The notes below the pieces were generated by a model that had not been told where the DNA came from, did no database searches, and saw only the letters and a program-made list of their open reading frames with translations. Shown here one piece after another: positions 23,908 to 36,064 of a stretch of 64,000 nucleotides of DNA (its first letter is position 1; each line of letters opens with the position of its first letter). The DNA is taken from NCBI GenBank assembly GCA_958298945.1, contig OY282605.1, positions 23,972,811 through 24,036,810 on the forward strand. Direction: 5' to 3'. Source of the stretch: Atherix ibis. Taxonomy: Eukaryota > Arthropoda > Insecta > Diptera > Athericidae. The translations under genes and the position numbers were made by a program.

Positions 23908-25317
23908 TTTGGTAGAGAATTTTACATTTTATTATTTTTTTTTTCTAATTTTTTATAAATTATTTTTTCTAAAATATTTATTTTAATGATTTATAAGTTT
24001 TTTGCTATAATTAATTTTGTTAATAAAATGTCCCCTCTTCTAGTAATTAGCATTTTATGACTGTGTAAAAGGCAAACCAGAGAGAAAATATACAGTCACG
24101 GTTATAATAATTGGCAATCATATAAACTTTTTTCCAAAAAGGAAGAGAAAAAAATTGCAATAAAATTAAAAACGGTTATCCATTTTGTGTTTGGGAAAGT
24201 ATGGCTCTGTCAAAAAATATATATTATCTAAGATAGTATTTAATTAGATTTATATCTGCTAAAAAATATGTTCAAATTATAAAAAGCTTCTACAAAAGCT
24301 ATATTTCATCTTTCAAGAGGAGAAATTTTCCTCAACGACGAGGTTTATTTCACACGTTAATTAGCAAATTTGCTTTATAAAGCATTCTAAAAACCCACAA
24401 ATGTTTATAGAGAAGCCATTGTATCTGCGAAAAAAGACTATTTACTATGCATTTTGGTCTGAAAATGTCATTGGTTCGTATTTGTTCGAAAATGAAGAAG
24501 AAGACTCTACTACCGTCAATTCGTAGCGCATTGGTCCTATGATAAGCAAATTTTTTATGACCCAGATTAAATTTTGAAGATTTTAATCTAGATTATATGT
24601 GGTTTTAATAAATTTACAAAATATAATAAATTTCAAAAAAATTTGGTGATGTCAACTGGCCTTCAAGATCTTGCGATTTGACACCATTAGACTTTTATTT
24701 ATAAGAAGATATAAAAAAAGATGCGGTCCTGAAAGAAGTCTCGTGACAATTATTATTTTAAAAATAAAATAATTTATACATAATGGCAAAATATAAGCAA
24801 TATAAAAATATTAAAATATAATTAAAATCAGAATAAAAAAAATATTTTACGTTACTTTAGTTTCCAAAGAGTAAATTGGATATCTTTTTGAAATTGAAAA
24901 TCTATAGAAGAAAAAAAAAACTACTCATATCTGCCATATATATTTGGTAGAAAAAAATGAAAAATGTTTAATAAAAAAATTAGTAAAAGAACATATTTTT
25001 TCTATGCAAATAAAATTAGAGTAATTAAAGAGTGAACTTCAAAGTTTGGACATTTTTCACTTATGAATTGTGATATTTTCTAAATCATTTAAAAATAACT
25101 AACTTATTTTTGAATAATTGTGCCTAATTTCAGTAAATTAGTTAATTTGTAAAAGGGTTTTCCCTACCAAAGATACACACAATATTTAACCACAATAAAT
25201 TTTCGCCGAGTTTGGAAGACGATGGTCTCCCACGTACTCAATGACATAAATTAACTACTAATAATAGAGACATAAAAATAAACTTTTTAGATAAAAAACT
25301 AAAAAAAAACGATTCAC
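23908..25317. repeat. segmental duplication, copy 2 (pairs with 12036-13250)
   Basis: It runs from TTTTGGTAGAGAATTTT to ACGATTC in the same orientation as copy 1, with the same T element inside. It retains ~240 bp of T 3' sequence (24770-25010) that copy 1 has lost. It starts ~80 bp after the (GAA)n tail of the RTE fragment. Confidence 0.85.
24172..24900 (+). mobile_element. T element copy 6, decayed
   Basis: The 5' end is GGTTATCCATTTTGTGTTTGGGAAAG (24173). Codons for EKPLYLRKKTIYYAFWSENV lie at 24412-24470, SYLFENEEEDSTTVNS at 24475-24525, and GDVNWPSRSCDLTPLDFYL near 24640-24705, with the catalytic Asp kept. The 3' end is GTTTCCAAAGAGTAAATTGGATATC (~24860-24885). Stops occur throughout. 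This is the clearest copy for defining the family ends. Confidence 0.8.
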
Positions 25318-26756
25318 TTTCATTCAAAAAATTCCCTTTTTTAATTTCATAAATTTTCCACCATGATAGGGGCAGGGGCCAAAATGATTTCCGCCAAGGG
25401 CTAAGGTTGTAACTTATTCTAGATCTTCACATCCTAAGTTCAGAGCAGACCATTTTAAGATACTGATCGATCCGTCACTCATTCTTGGCAATATTTTTAT
25501 TCTGGCTCCGGACAGATTGTCTCCGAAGGAAAGATATTTGTTCATGGTTTTATTTTCGTTTTCCATTTAGTTGTGTATATTTTTCAAAAAGTTCCAGAAT
25601 GTTCATGACGAAAAATAGAATAATTTTCACTTGACTGCATTTTTGGTTGCATCGTGTGGCAAAAGAAGTCAGCAGGCCTTAACAACTGACTTTGGAAATA
25701 GAAGATGGAGACTGGAGAACGGGCAACGGGAGAAAACGCACTGATCTGGATAAGATCATGCACGAATGCATTTCATAATTATCAAAGATCAACAGTACTC
25801 GGGCATAATTCTTATTCTGTGAGGGTCATTAATTTTTGTCGAGAGTACAATGTACTCATTTTAAAAATCTGTTGACCACATCACACCATCTTTAACGAAA
25901 GACAACTGAATTCAAGAGCATCGGAACAAGTAGTCAGAAGATACCCTAAATGCTCTTCAGCAAATTCTATTGGATATCCGGAAAAATCAAATGGATTTAT
26001 TGCTTGCTTCTAATAATCTTAAAATGAATCCATTTGAAAGTATAAAAAGATAATAGAAACAACTTCCAATAAAGCTAAGAACAGAAAAATGACCATCGAA
26101 ACGGTCAACAGGAAAGCGATTCTTATGTGTCTGGTCATAGAGCTAATCTTGAAGCTTTAAGCAGACTTAAGACGAACGACATCAGGACAAAGAGTCAACA
26201 AGCCTTTCTGATTAAACTAATTGGATGAAGTCGTCTGTATATTCTGCTCCAAAGAAGGTTCACTCCCTTCCCCAGTACAATTATTATTCAAAGCGATGAC
26301 AATTTTAATAGAGCGCAGCAGTGTGAATAATTCCCAATTCGCTGACACTATCCAGATGTGCTGATCACTGACAACTCCTCTTCTTCGGCTATTATTTATT
26401 GAATCCAATAAACATTCTTTGATGCTCCCCAAAAAAAAAAACCAATTTAATTACGAGTATTTGTTGATTTAATGAAAATATATTCAATAACGAAAAGTTG
26501 TTTCTGTTTTGTATATTTTCACTTGAGGAGAGATGGTTTCAATACAAGAAAATTTCTTCTGCTTAGTAATTTTTTTTTGGTTTTTTTAGATACAATTATA
26601 ATTGCAGTTTGTTTTTTATCGTTAAAAAAAATTAAAATAATTTTCATATTGACGATGGTATGAATTTTTTGTTGTGTTATAATTGGTAGAAAAATATCAT
26701 GCCTCAAACTTTGCGGAAATTTCGGAAATAATTGAACAAAAAATATTTTTGACATA
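25318..26756. other. no gene recognised; balanced block at 25.37-26.46 kb
   Basis: The composition of 25370-26460 is more balanced than its surroundings and it matches no repeat in the window. Open frames here are short and unrecognised (minus 26217-26432). The last 300 bases are A/T-rich. Confidence 0.4.
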
Positions 26757-27602
26757 CGAGGTCTGTTCAAAAAGTATCGCGAATTTTGAATTTCCGCGGT
26801 TTACGTGCATTCGATTTTCGATTTTTTGTGGCGTTATGTTCGGCCATTTTGAATGTTCAGTTAATTTTTGACAGCTTATTTGCTTGCACGTGTTTTGGCT
26901 TGTCTTCGATTTTTGCCCATTCCAAAAAATGGATCAAAGAATCTGTTTCGGGAATAAGAAAAAGTCACAGGGGGCCAGATCTGGGGAATACGGTGGCTAA
27001 AGCATTATTAGTGTGTTGTTTTTGACCAAAAATTCGCGCACAAGCAACGATGCGTGAGCAGGGGCGTTATTATTGTGCAAAAGCCAATTTTTGTTCTTCC
27101 ACAAATCCGAGCGTTTCTGGCGGAATGCTTAGCGCAACTTGCGCATAACTTGCAGGTAATATTCCTTATTGACCGTTCTACCCTGTGGTAAGAACTCATG
27201 ATGCATCACGCCTCTGCAATCGAAGAAAACTGTAAGCAAAACCTTCACATTCGACCGAACTTGGCGAGCTTTTGTCGGTCTTGGCTCGTGCGGCAACTTC
27301 CATTGGGATGATTGAGCTTTGGTTTACGCCCTCTGGAGCAAATTTGGGTCATCGCGGATAGAGTCCAACAGCTCCTTAGCAATGTTAATGCGATGCTGTT
27401 TTTGGTCGAAATTAAGTCAAAAATCGAAGATGAGCCAAAACACGTGCAAGCAAAGCAGCTGTCAAAAATTAACTGAACATTCAAAATGGCCGAACTTGTC
27501 GGCATAAGTGAGAGACATGAGTACCAATATAACGCCACAAAAAACCGAATATACGTAACCCACGGAAATTCAAAATTCACGACACTTTTTGAACAGAGCT
27601 CG
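26757..27602 (-). mobile_element. M1 mariner copy D, foldback form with two 5' ends
   Basis: TA flanks both ends (26755-26756, 27603-27604). The left arm 26757-26920 is an M1 5' end in plus orientation (CGAGGTCTGTTCAAAAAGTATCGCG). From ~26925 the sequence is the transposase in minus orientation, from the YSPDLAPCDFFLFP region (reverse complement near 26955-27000) back to a second M1 5' end at 27602. The normal 3' end is absent. Stops and shifts are frequent (minus 27245-27580 is one open patch). Confidence 0.85.
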
Positions 27603-29499
27603 TACCAGGAAAAAATTTACCTCCCCCCTACCCCTGTCCGGCCATTTTATTTTTTAAAAAATTTCAGTTTCCTTAATTTAAAAAACCAATTAAAATTGCC
27701 TTGAAACCCATTAAAAAAATAAGATTATTTTAGCATTTATAAATATAAAAGTTTTTTTTTCTTGTAAATTGCAGTTTTAAATGATTTTTTAAAAAACTTA
27801 ATTGGAATGTTATTATTTTTTATATTGCAAATGTTTTAAAAATAAATTCTTTATCCGAAATAAGATATTATAAAAATAATAATTACTCATTTTTATCGAA
27901 AAGTAAATAAACAAAGTATAACGACCTGAAAACGTTTAACTCTTAAGCAAGTATACCTTTGCCATTTAGATCATTATTTTCATACTGGTACAAAAAAACA
28001 AAATTCTTCAAAATTATAAAAACAATAAAAAATATAAAGTTAAATACAATAAATAAAAATAAAACACACTCCATAAACAGTTCGAAATTTCCTATTTCCA
28101 GACAAAAACACACTACAATATTTCATGATCTGAAAACGTGAGAATTTTTACCTGTACTGAGAGACTTGTTATCACCTTTTAACCGAACGATTAAGATTCC
28201 GTGTGAATGAATGAATAGGTTTCTATGTTAAATTTTCTTGTTCCGAATTAACATTTAAAATAACTTTCAGTACTACCACCAGTAGTGTCTGGTTCCACTC
28301 GTTTTGAAAATGAATTTTGTGCTAATTGCTAAGACAATCAAATGGCAGCAGACAGTGTACGTTCATTGGCACTTGACTAACCCAACTGAAATCGATCCCC
28401 TTCCAAATGTAACAGTTCGTTTTCTTAATTTATCAAAAGACCGACCGGTCATCTTATCTTATCTCATGTAAGAAGAAAAGTTTTTTTTCCCCCATTTAAT
28501 GTCTTAATCTTTTTCAAAAGAAATTCTTCAAATATTTTTGCTTATTCCGATTTTATTTGTTTGTTCATAAACAATAACATAAATAATTATTGATAAAATC
28601 ATAATTTGTCATAGTTTCTTTATTTTGTTTTTAATTTCTGGGAAGATGCGTATTGATCGATTATCAAAAGAAACTGTTTCCAGAAAAGTGATTGACTTTT
28701 TTGGAAAAAGTCTATAAAAAATCTAATATTTATAATAAAGAAAAATTGAGTACAATAAAAAAATATACAATCTTATTAATATCAATAAAGAAATCAACGG
28801 CGAAACCCTACAAATGTTAATCCAAAGATTACGGCATATTTTCAAGCATTGATCAAAAGGAAAATATTTACTTTTTCGTTATTATTTCTGGTTTTTCTTT
28901 TTATTGTTCACGCATAATATTGACTTTGAATAGAAATAAAATCATTAAAATAATCCAAAATAAATGAGCTTTGATGGTTTTTTTTTGTTTCAGAATTTTA
29001 TGAGAAGCGGTTTTATAAGAAATTAATAGAAAAATTAAAAGAGAAAAAGCTCCGATTAGGAACATAAAATATTTTATGCTCTGTAATTCCATTTTACCGT
29101 TTGATCTTTTTAGATTTATCAATGGAAGCAATAATAGAAAAGCAACTCAAAAATATACGGATTTTATTTATAAATTTTATTAAAAATTATTTTACTAATT
29201 TTTTCAAAAATTCTTCTTGAACAATTTTTAGTAGGAAATTTTAAATAAAAAAATTCTGCTCAATAATTTTTGCTAAAACATATTTAGTGGAAAGTATTGA
29301 TTCGAGAAACTTTACTAAAACATATTTTCTGTGAAATTTTTATTTAACAAACTTTATCTAATAAAATAATAACTAAAAAATTGTTGGTTAAGAACTTTTT
29401 ATTTTTTCTAATTGGAAAGTTTTTAAGGAAAAGTACTAAAAAAGAATATTTTCTTTCTTAGAAGAATATTATTACTAAGAAATGCTTATGAAAAAAAAA
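27603..29499. other. no gene recognised
   Basis: Mostly A/T-rich. The part 28200-28480 is more balanced. No transposon ends were seen. The minus open frame at 28901-29131 is hydrophobic and lysine-rich, typical of translated A/T-rich DNA, and has no neighbour or signal supporting a gene. Confidence 0.35.
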
Positions 29500-32055
29500 T
29501 TGCTGAAATATGTATACTGAATAATGTAGGGTAAAAAATTCTGAATAAAAAACGTTGACTGAAAAATTTGGCTAGGACTGAAAAAATTTGACTAAAAAAT
29601 TTGAATTGGATTATTTAAAGTAAAAAATTAGTACTAAAAATTTTTGACTAAAAATGTTAACCAAAAATGTCGATTTAAAATTTTTTACTGAAATTTTGAC
29701 TGAAAAAATTCAACTTAAAAGTATTGACTAAAAATGTTAACTAAAAATGTTAACTGAAAATTTTGGACTATAAAAATTGAATATTTTTATTAAAATATTT
29801 TATAAGTTCAAAAAAAATGGTACTTAAATTACAAAATTTTGGATTTTTCATAAAAAAATTTATTGAAGAATTTTTAAAGAAAAAATTTCACTGGAAAATG
29901 TTGACTGAAAAAATATGTTCATTAAAAAATTTCGACTGTCCAGACAAAATGAAAAATTTAAACTAAGAAATTTGTACTAAAAATTTTGACTGAAAAATGT
30001 TGACTGTACTAAAAAATTTAGACTGAAATTTTTACTAAAAAATGTTAACTAGAAAATATTAACTGAAAAATTGGGACTGGACTTAAAAAAATTTACCTGA
30101 AAATTTTTGAGTAAAAAATTGGTACAAAAAAATGTTAACTGGAAAATGTTGACTAAAAATTGGGATCCAAAAATTTCGACTTAAAAATTTTTACTGAAAT
30201 AATTTCACTTAAAAATATTGACTGAAATATTAACTGGAAATTTTGGACTAAAAAACTGGAATATTTTTAATAAAAAATTATGGAAGTTCAAAAAAAAAAG
30301 GTACTTAGATAAAAAATATTGGATTTTTCCTAAAAAAAATTTATTGAAGAATTTTTGAAGAAAAAATTTAATTGGAAAATGTTGACTGAAAAATTATGTT
30401 TATTAAAATATGTTCACTAAAAAATTTGGACTGTCCAGACAAAATTTTAAATGAAAAATTTGAAGTACAAAATTTGGACTAAAAATTTTGACTGCAAAAT
30501 GTTGACTGTACTAAAAAATTTGGACTGACATTTTTACATAAAAAATGTTAACTAGAAAATTTTGACTGAAAAATTGGGACTGGACTAAAAAAGTTTGGCT
30601 AAATAATTTTAACTGAAAAATTTTGAGTAAAATATTGTTACTAAAAAATTTAGACTAATAAATGTTAACTTAAAAATGTTGACTACAAAATTGGGATCCA
30701 AAAATGTCGACTAGAAAATTTTAACTGGAAAATTTGGACTGGACTAAAAAATTTTGGCTAAGCAATTTTGGCTAAAAAATGTTAACTGAAAGATTTTGAC
30801 TAAATAATTTGAACTATATAAATTTTATAAGTTCAAAAAAATTGTACTTTGATCAAAAAATTTCCTAAAAAAATTTTAATAAAGAATTTAAAAAAAAAAG
30901 TTTAACTGGAAAATGTTGACTGAACAATTTGGACCATACTGAAAATTTTAAACTGACAATTTTGACTTAAAATTTGGACTGCAAACTGTTAACAATAAAA
31001 TGTTTACTGAACAATTTTCCCTGAAAAATGTTGACTGAAAAATCTGGACTGTACTGAAAAATTTTGAGTGCACACTTTGACTTAAAAATGTTAGCTTTAA
31101 AATGTTGACTGAAAAATTTAAACTGAAAAATTTGGACTGTACTAAAAATTTGGACACAACATATTTACTCAAAAGTGTTTACTGTAAAATGTTGACTAAA
31201 AAATTTGAACTGGGCTGAAAAAATCTGGCTAAAAAATTTTAACTGGAAGATATTGGGATCCGAAAATTTTGACTGCATATTTTGATTGAAAAAAATTAAC
31301 TGAAAAATCTGGACTGCCTTAAAAAATTGGACAACAAATTTTGACTAAAAAATGTGAACTGTAAAATGTTGACCGTAAATTTAGGACTAAAATATGTTTA
31401 CTAAAAAATTTGTACTAGACTGAAAAATTTGAACTACAAAATTTGACTTCAAAAGTTTTGCCTGAAAAATGTAAACTGAAAATTTGGGCTGAAAATTTTG
31501 ACTGAAAATTGTTGTACTAAAAAATATTGATTGAACAATTTGGACTGAAAATTTGAACTGTACTGAAAAATTTGGATTGGCATTTGTAATAAAAAATGTT
31601 AACTGTAAAATGTTGACTGAAAAATTTATTGTACTGAAAATTTTTGAATGAAAAATTTGGACTGATAAAATAATAACTAAAAAATGTTGACTGAACAACT
31701 TTGACTAAAAAATTTAGGCTGAAAAATCTTGACTATACAGTTCAACTAAAAAATGTTAACTGTAAAATTTTGACTGAAAAATTGGGACTAAAAAAAATTT
31801 AGACTGTACTGAAAAATTTTGAATAAAAAATTTAAACTAAAAAATTTGGACCGATAAAGTTATGACTACAAAATTTTAACTAGAAAATTTCAACTCGAAA
31901 ATTAAGTTTATTAAAAATATGGTAAAAATAATCAAAAATATTTACTAAAAAAATGTTCTGACTAAATGTTTGAGTAAAAAATTTTGATTAAAAAATATTT
32001 CTCAAGACCAATTTTTGAAAAAAAAAGATTTTTACTCAAAAATGTTTACCGACAA
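29500..32055. repeat. 2.5-kb minisatellite of TTGACTGAAAAAT-type units
   Basis: Degenerate short units such as AAAATGTTGACTGAAAAATTTGGACTGAAAA, spaced mostly 12-17 bp, run almost without break. A longer block is repeated: TTGGATTTTTCATAAAAAAATTTATTGAAGAATTTTT...GACTGTCCAGACAAAAT at 29764-29955 recurs at 30237-30445, and weaker at 30808-30945. Spacings are ~473 and ~571 bp, showing higher-order organisation. Minus-strand open frames here (30948-31172, 31387-31698) read as imperfect FSVNIFQSKFF repeats and are by-products. Confidence 0.9.
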
Positions 32056-33340
32056 ATTTTACTAAACATTTTTTATTGAAAATTTACTTTTTTGAAAAAA
32101 TAGTTTTATTGAATATTCTAATAACTTTTACTTATTAATTTTAAGAAAAAAAATTCCAATTAAATATTTTCGCTGTTCATTTTAATTAAAATATTTTTTT
32201 TGTTACTTATTTCTGGAGAAATTCTTTATTGGAAAATTATCTAAACCCTTTTTACTGAAAATTTCTACTCAACATTTTTATTGAAAATTTTCTTATAAAA
32301 TCATTGTGGTGATGAATTTTTACTAAATTATTTTTTATGTTTAACTCGAAATTCTTATAAAGAATTTTAAATGACAAATTTTTTATAGAAAATGTCCCAC
32401 AAATATATTTTATTTTATTTTAATTCGAACCACGTCCAAATTATCAATTTCAACCAATGTACTTAAAGAAAATTGCAAAAACTTTTCAGACACAAAGACG
32501 CGATTTTCCGATTTGATTGGCATTTAGCCAAAGAATTTTCGATCCAAAATTTTTTCAAACATTCCACAATGATTTGTAATTGCTTAAAAAAGAATGGGGG
32601 AAAAAAATTAATAATAATAATTAGAAAACTTTTATCAAATTACATGAAATAAGTTTGGTTTTTTTCTTCTTTAAATTTGATTTGTCGTTTGGATGGCAGA
32701 TGTTTACATAAATTAATCGTAGGCCTTAAACCAGCAAAAGTTCTTGTGGTCATTTTTATTTCTAGTATAAACTCTTATCAACGAACTTATTAAATTTTCT
32801 CTAATATGCGTTATAAATTTATTTAGAAAAAACTGGATTGTTTATGAAAAAGAAAATTTGTGATAAAAATTGTATCGAAATTACAAACGCTTGGGCGCAT
32901 TGCATTTATTGTATTATCAACAGTTTTTTGCTATTGCGTTCATAAATTTCCAATTCGATTTCGTTTAGAGAGAATTGCTTATCAGAAAATTTTTATTTTA
33001 ATGTTTTTTTTTCTCGATTACTATTTCCGATATAAATTATAAAAAAAACTGTTTTATAAAAAAAATTCCTAGAACTTTAAGCCAAAAAATTAGTTTCAAG
33101 AAAAAATTATTGGTCGTAGAATGTTTAGCAACACCTCCTTTCGGATAAACTTTATCTTAATAAGAATTTCGGCTAAATTTTAAAAAAAATCAAAGAGAGT
33201 TTTTTAAAATATATTTTATATGATCAACAAAGTTTTAAAAAAAAAACGATTTTTAATGTCATTCAACTTTTAACTTTTAAAATTATGTACTATTTAGCAC
33301 TTTTCTATATCAAACAATGTAGTAGATGTGGCGGAAAATC
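32056..33340. other. A/T-rich sequence without a recognised feature
   Basis: No transposon end or protein was recognised. The plus open frame at 32860-33042 is unremarkable. Confidence 0.35.
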
Positions 33341-33344
33341 AAGG

Positions 33345-33378
33345 AGACTGACAGAAAAGTAATTGGGCTGACTCCTGT
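33345..33378 (+). mobile_element. possible solitary mariner end (M3-like)
   Basis: GACTGACAGAAAAGTAATTGGG resembles the M3 left end TGTGACAGAAAAGTAATGAGAG that begins 75 bases later. It may be a duplicated or older terminus. Confidence 0.35.
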
Positions 33379-33427
33379 CATTGTTGCAATTTTTTTATTA
33401 AAAATATCAGATAAAATTATGGTTATA

Positions 33428-34667
33428 CGAGGTGTGACAGAAAAGTAATGAGAGCAATCTGCAAGACCACGGAATTCCCCTCAACATGGTTTGTACGTTA
33501 GTCCTTGCTAGATGCACAGGATAAGCCTTAACCCCTTAAGAGTACCTACGCGACCCTATATAGTGTGATAGGTGAAATTTTGATCCTATATAGGAGCAAA
33601 AGGCATTTTTCCCTTATCATTCCTATTTACAAAAATTTAATTATGTCCTTAAGAAAACGTTTATTCTGAGGTCGCTGGGTATTGATGGGAAATTTACCAT
33701 TTGTAGATGTTGTTGTTACCGATTGAGTTGCAAATTTTTATCAAATTTGATGGAATCTTAAAAAATTCTGTAAGCTATATTCTGTGAAAGAATTTTTTTT
33801 TTTTAGATTTGGTAATGAATTAATTTAAAAAAAAAAAAAAAACTATATAAAAAAATTCTGCAATATTTTCTATTGTCGTCTAAAAATCCGTTTTTCTGTA
33901 ATACTTAGTAGTAAAAACTTATTTTTAATATAAGGTATTTTTTTTGAGAGCATTAGAACTTCTAAAAAAATATAATAAAAAATTTTGGTAAAAAAAACAC
34001 CAACAAATTTTTGGCTATTTTTGTTGAAGCTTATCTGACCAACCCAATTTTTGACCCATTTTTCGAGTAAATTTTGAATTTATCTCTACTAAAATTTGCT
34101 CGATATTATCTTTGAAGGCATTAATTATTGCTGGTTTGTCAACATACACCAACGACAACATATATAAACCCCCAAAAGGGTATAATTTAGTAGTGGCAAA
34201 TCGCTTTTTGAGGTCCAATTATAGGTCTAGTGTGTCTATAATCGTCAATAAATTGATTGTTTAGCCAGACGTATGGATAGAAGTGCCACAAGGCTATTGG
34301 AACTACAAGTAACCAGAGGGGTCTTGAACATCTATAACCAATAAAAATTCGGAACTTTTAAGGGACTTCTTTATAAAAGGACACAAAAAAGGGACTATCC
34401 CTATTAACAAGCGTTTAAAAGAAGAAGGGATTTATGTCCGCTATTCCTCCTATCTAAATCCGTTCTATTTATCTTGTTCCCCAAGATCAGAAAACACTTG
34501 AAAAAACGTCATCTTGGTATTGTCAATAACATCCAAAAGAGTGTAGCCAAGTAGCTAAGGGCAATTCGAGTTGAACACGTCCAACACTGCTACGAAGCGT
34601 GGAAACCTCAGCCGATGTAAAGCTACTCCACAGAAATAAAACCTATACTTTTCTAGCCCACATCACA
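33428..34667 (+). mobile_element. M3 mariner, eroded, with an inverted fragment inside
   Basis: The left end CGAGGTGTGACAGAAAAGTAATGAG follows TA at 33426-33427. The right end near 34648-34667 (ACTTTTCTAGCCCACATCACA) matches its reverse complement imperfectly. The span of ~1.24 kb is close to a full mariner. Near the 3' end codons read RLKEEGIYVRYSSYLNP (mariner YSPDLNP with Asp changed to Tyr), then LFPKIRKHLKKRHLGIVNNI and LRAIRVEHVQHCYEAWK, the mariner C-terminus. Upstream transposase codons are not recognisable, partly because foreign sequence lies at 34015-34218. Confidence 0.65.
34015..34218 (-). pseudogene. Tc1/mariner-superfamily transposase C-terminal fragment (T-like, separate family)
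   Basis: A 67-residue open frame contains SLVYVDKPAIINAFKDNIEQ. It matches the C-terminus of the T-type superfamily, which typically reads WGYVKSLVYADKP..I..LK.NI..VI.EI, but differs from the T copies in this window. It lies inside the M3 interval in the opposite orientation. Its start is arbitrary; it is a fragment. Confidence 0.6.
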
Positions 34668-35384
34668 TAGTTCCGGTATTTTTAAGAAATAATTTAATTT
34701 CTCCTTTAAGGAAAAAATACAAGAACATGAAGACATATTAGGGGTAAATACCCCTAATATATCTTCATACAAGATTTACCCCTAATAAGTCTTCATACAA
34801 GGACATGAAGATATATTAGGGGTAAACACATTTAAAATTTAAAAAAATCTAAAAAAATGTCCTAGAAATTTAAAAAATCCCTCGACTATCATCCTTGATA
34901 GGTTTATAATGAAGGAGGGATGGCAGTGGACCGTTTTCTTGCTAAAGAATGCGTTTTTTTAACGATGGATAGCACCATTTTATACCCTAAAATGAGGATT
35001 AGTAATTTTTTGAAGGATTTGTGATTGTAAGATTTGGATTTGATGAGAATTGAAATGCTTTGTTGAACCCGAACGTTCAAATCCGTAAGTCCATATCGGT
35101 TTCAGAATTCAATTGTATAGTAAATATTTACTTTTTGTTGTCGGTTTTTTTTGACCTACTATCTAGAAGTCGTAGTAACGGTTGGTATCGTCCCTTAAGT
35201 TCACTTTTTTTAGTTTTCGTGTGAGGATTCCAGGTTAACTGTTTGTCGATTATAAGTCCTCGGTAATGCACAATCGTTTTGTGTAGAATATTGCTACCAT
35301 TTATTTAGGATTATATCAGCAGTATTTTTCAGGTAAAGTGCAAATGTAACATGAGCACTTTTTTCTCATTCACCCCTGTTGTGG
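34668..35384. other. no gene recognised; contains a double palindrome
   Basis: Apart from the inverted repeats at 34728-34826, no recognisable feature was seen. Confidence 0.35.
34728..34826. repeat. two adjacent hairpins made of four copies of one ~20-bp word
   Basis: Arms 34728-34746 and 34749-34767 pair with one mismatch and a 2-base loop. Arms 34775-34796 and 34805-34826 pair with two mismatches. All four arms are versions of TGAAGATATATTAGGGGTAAA or its complement, so any two opposite arms could pair. Confidence 0.85.
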
Positions 35385-35860
35385 CAGAAATGATATCGAT
35401 TGGCGGAATACTGGCAGATGAGTGGCAGAGGCTGTACGGCTGAAGAGATCGGTGTCACGCTGTAACGCTATTCGAAGCTAGTACACAGTAAAGAAATGAG
35501 TCGAAGAGGATGTGACAGATGAATGCCCTCGATGGCAGATAAACGCACCATCTCATCGCGGCGGTAGATTCGTGGGTAGATCGACGACGTGGTGAATCCC
35601 AATTTTTGACGGGACATAGATGTGTTTGGGCTTACCAATATCCCTTTAAATTGGGTTCTTACGCAATGTGCCCTTTTATGATGGGATGGTTGAGAGCACG
35701 GCGCACGTGTTCTTTTGCGACACAGAAATACGCTGGCTTGAGAATGACATGGCCCAATCGTTCGATTTGTGGTCGACTTGGGAGACTGCCGAAATCCTTG
35801 CGTCAATAGTTCTAAAATGACTACGTCTGGTAGAAACAATAAACCAGAGTAGTTATTTTA
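35385..35860 (+). pseudogene. R1/Jockey-like non-LTR retrotransposon 3' fragment
   Basis: In shifting frames the plus strand reads IDSWVDRRRGESQFLTGHRC (where these elements usually have W..R.HGE.....TQ.L.GHG.F) at about 35565-35625. It then reads NVPFYDGMVESTAHVFFCDT and LENDMAQSFDLW at 35660-35770. The latter resembles the C-terminal ETAEHVFF.C..F region of R1/Jockey-type ORF2 proteins, with at least part of the Cys motif lost. Frames are broken. Clade is uncertain; the assignment rests on motif recall. Confidence 0.6.
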
Positions 35861-36064
35861 ATTCACCCCTGCCCCACGAAGTAATGCTTGCAGCGGCTCC
35901 TTGGGGAGATATAGAAATTTGACCAAGTAAGGTGGTTTTAGTAGGTTAAATTTTTTCCCTTCAATGATTTCCACCGTTACTATAACAAAAAAAAACCCTT
36001 TCAAATGAGTTAATGTGGTTTTTTAAAATAGTGGGTGGGTGTGAAAAGATTGTTATGCAGGGTA

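Noticed and set aside
30948..31698. Minus-strand frames rich in FSVNIFQSKFF
   Set aside because: Translation of the GACTGAAAAATTT minisatellite; frame changes follow unit-length changes.
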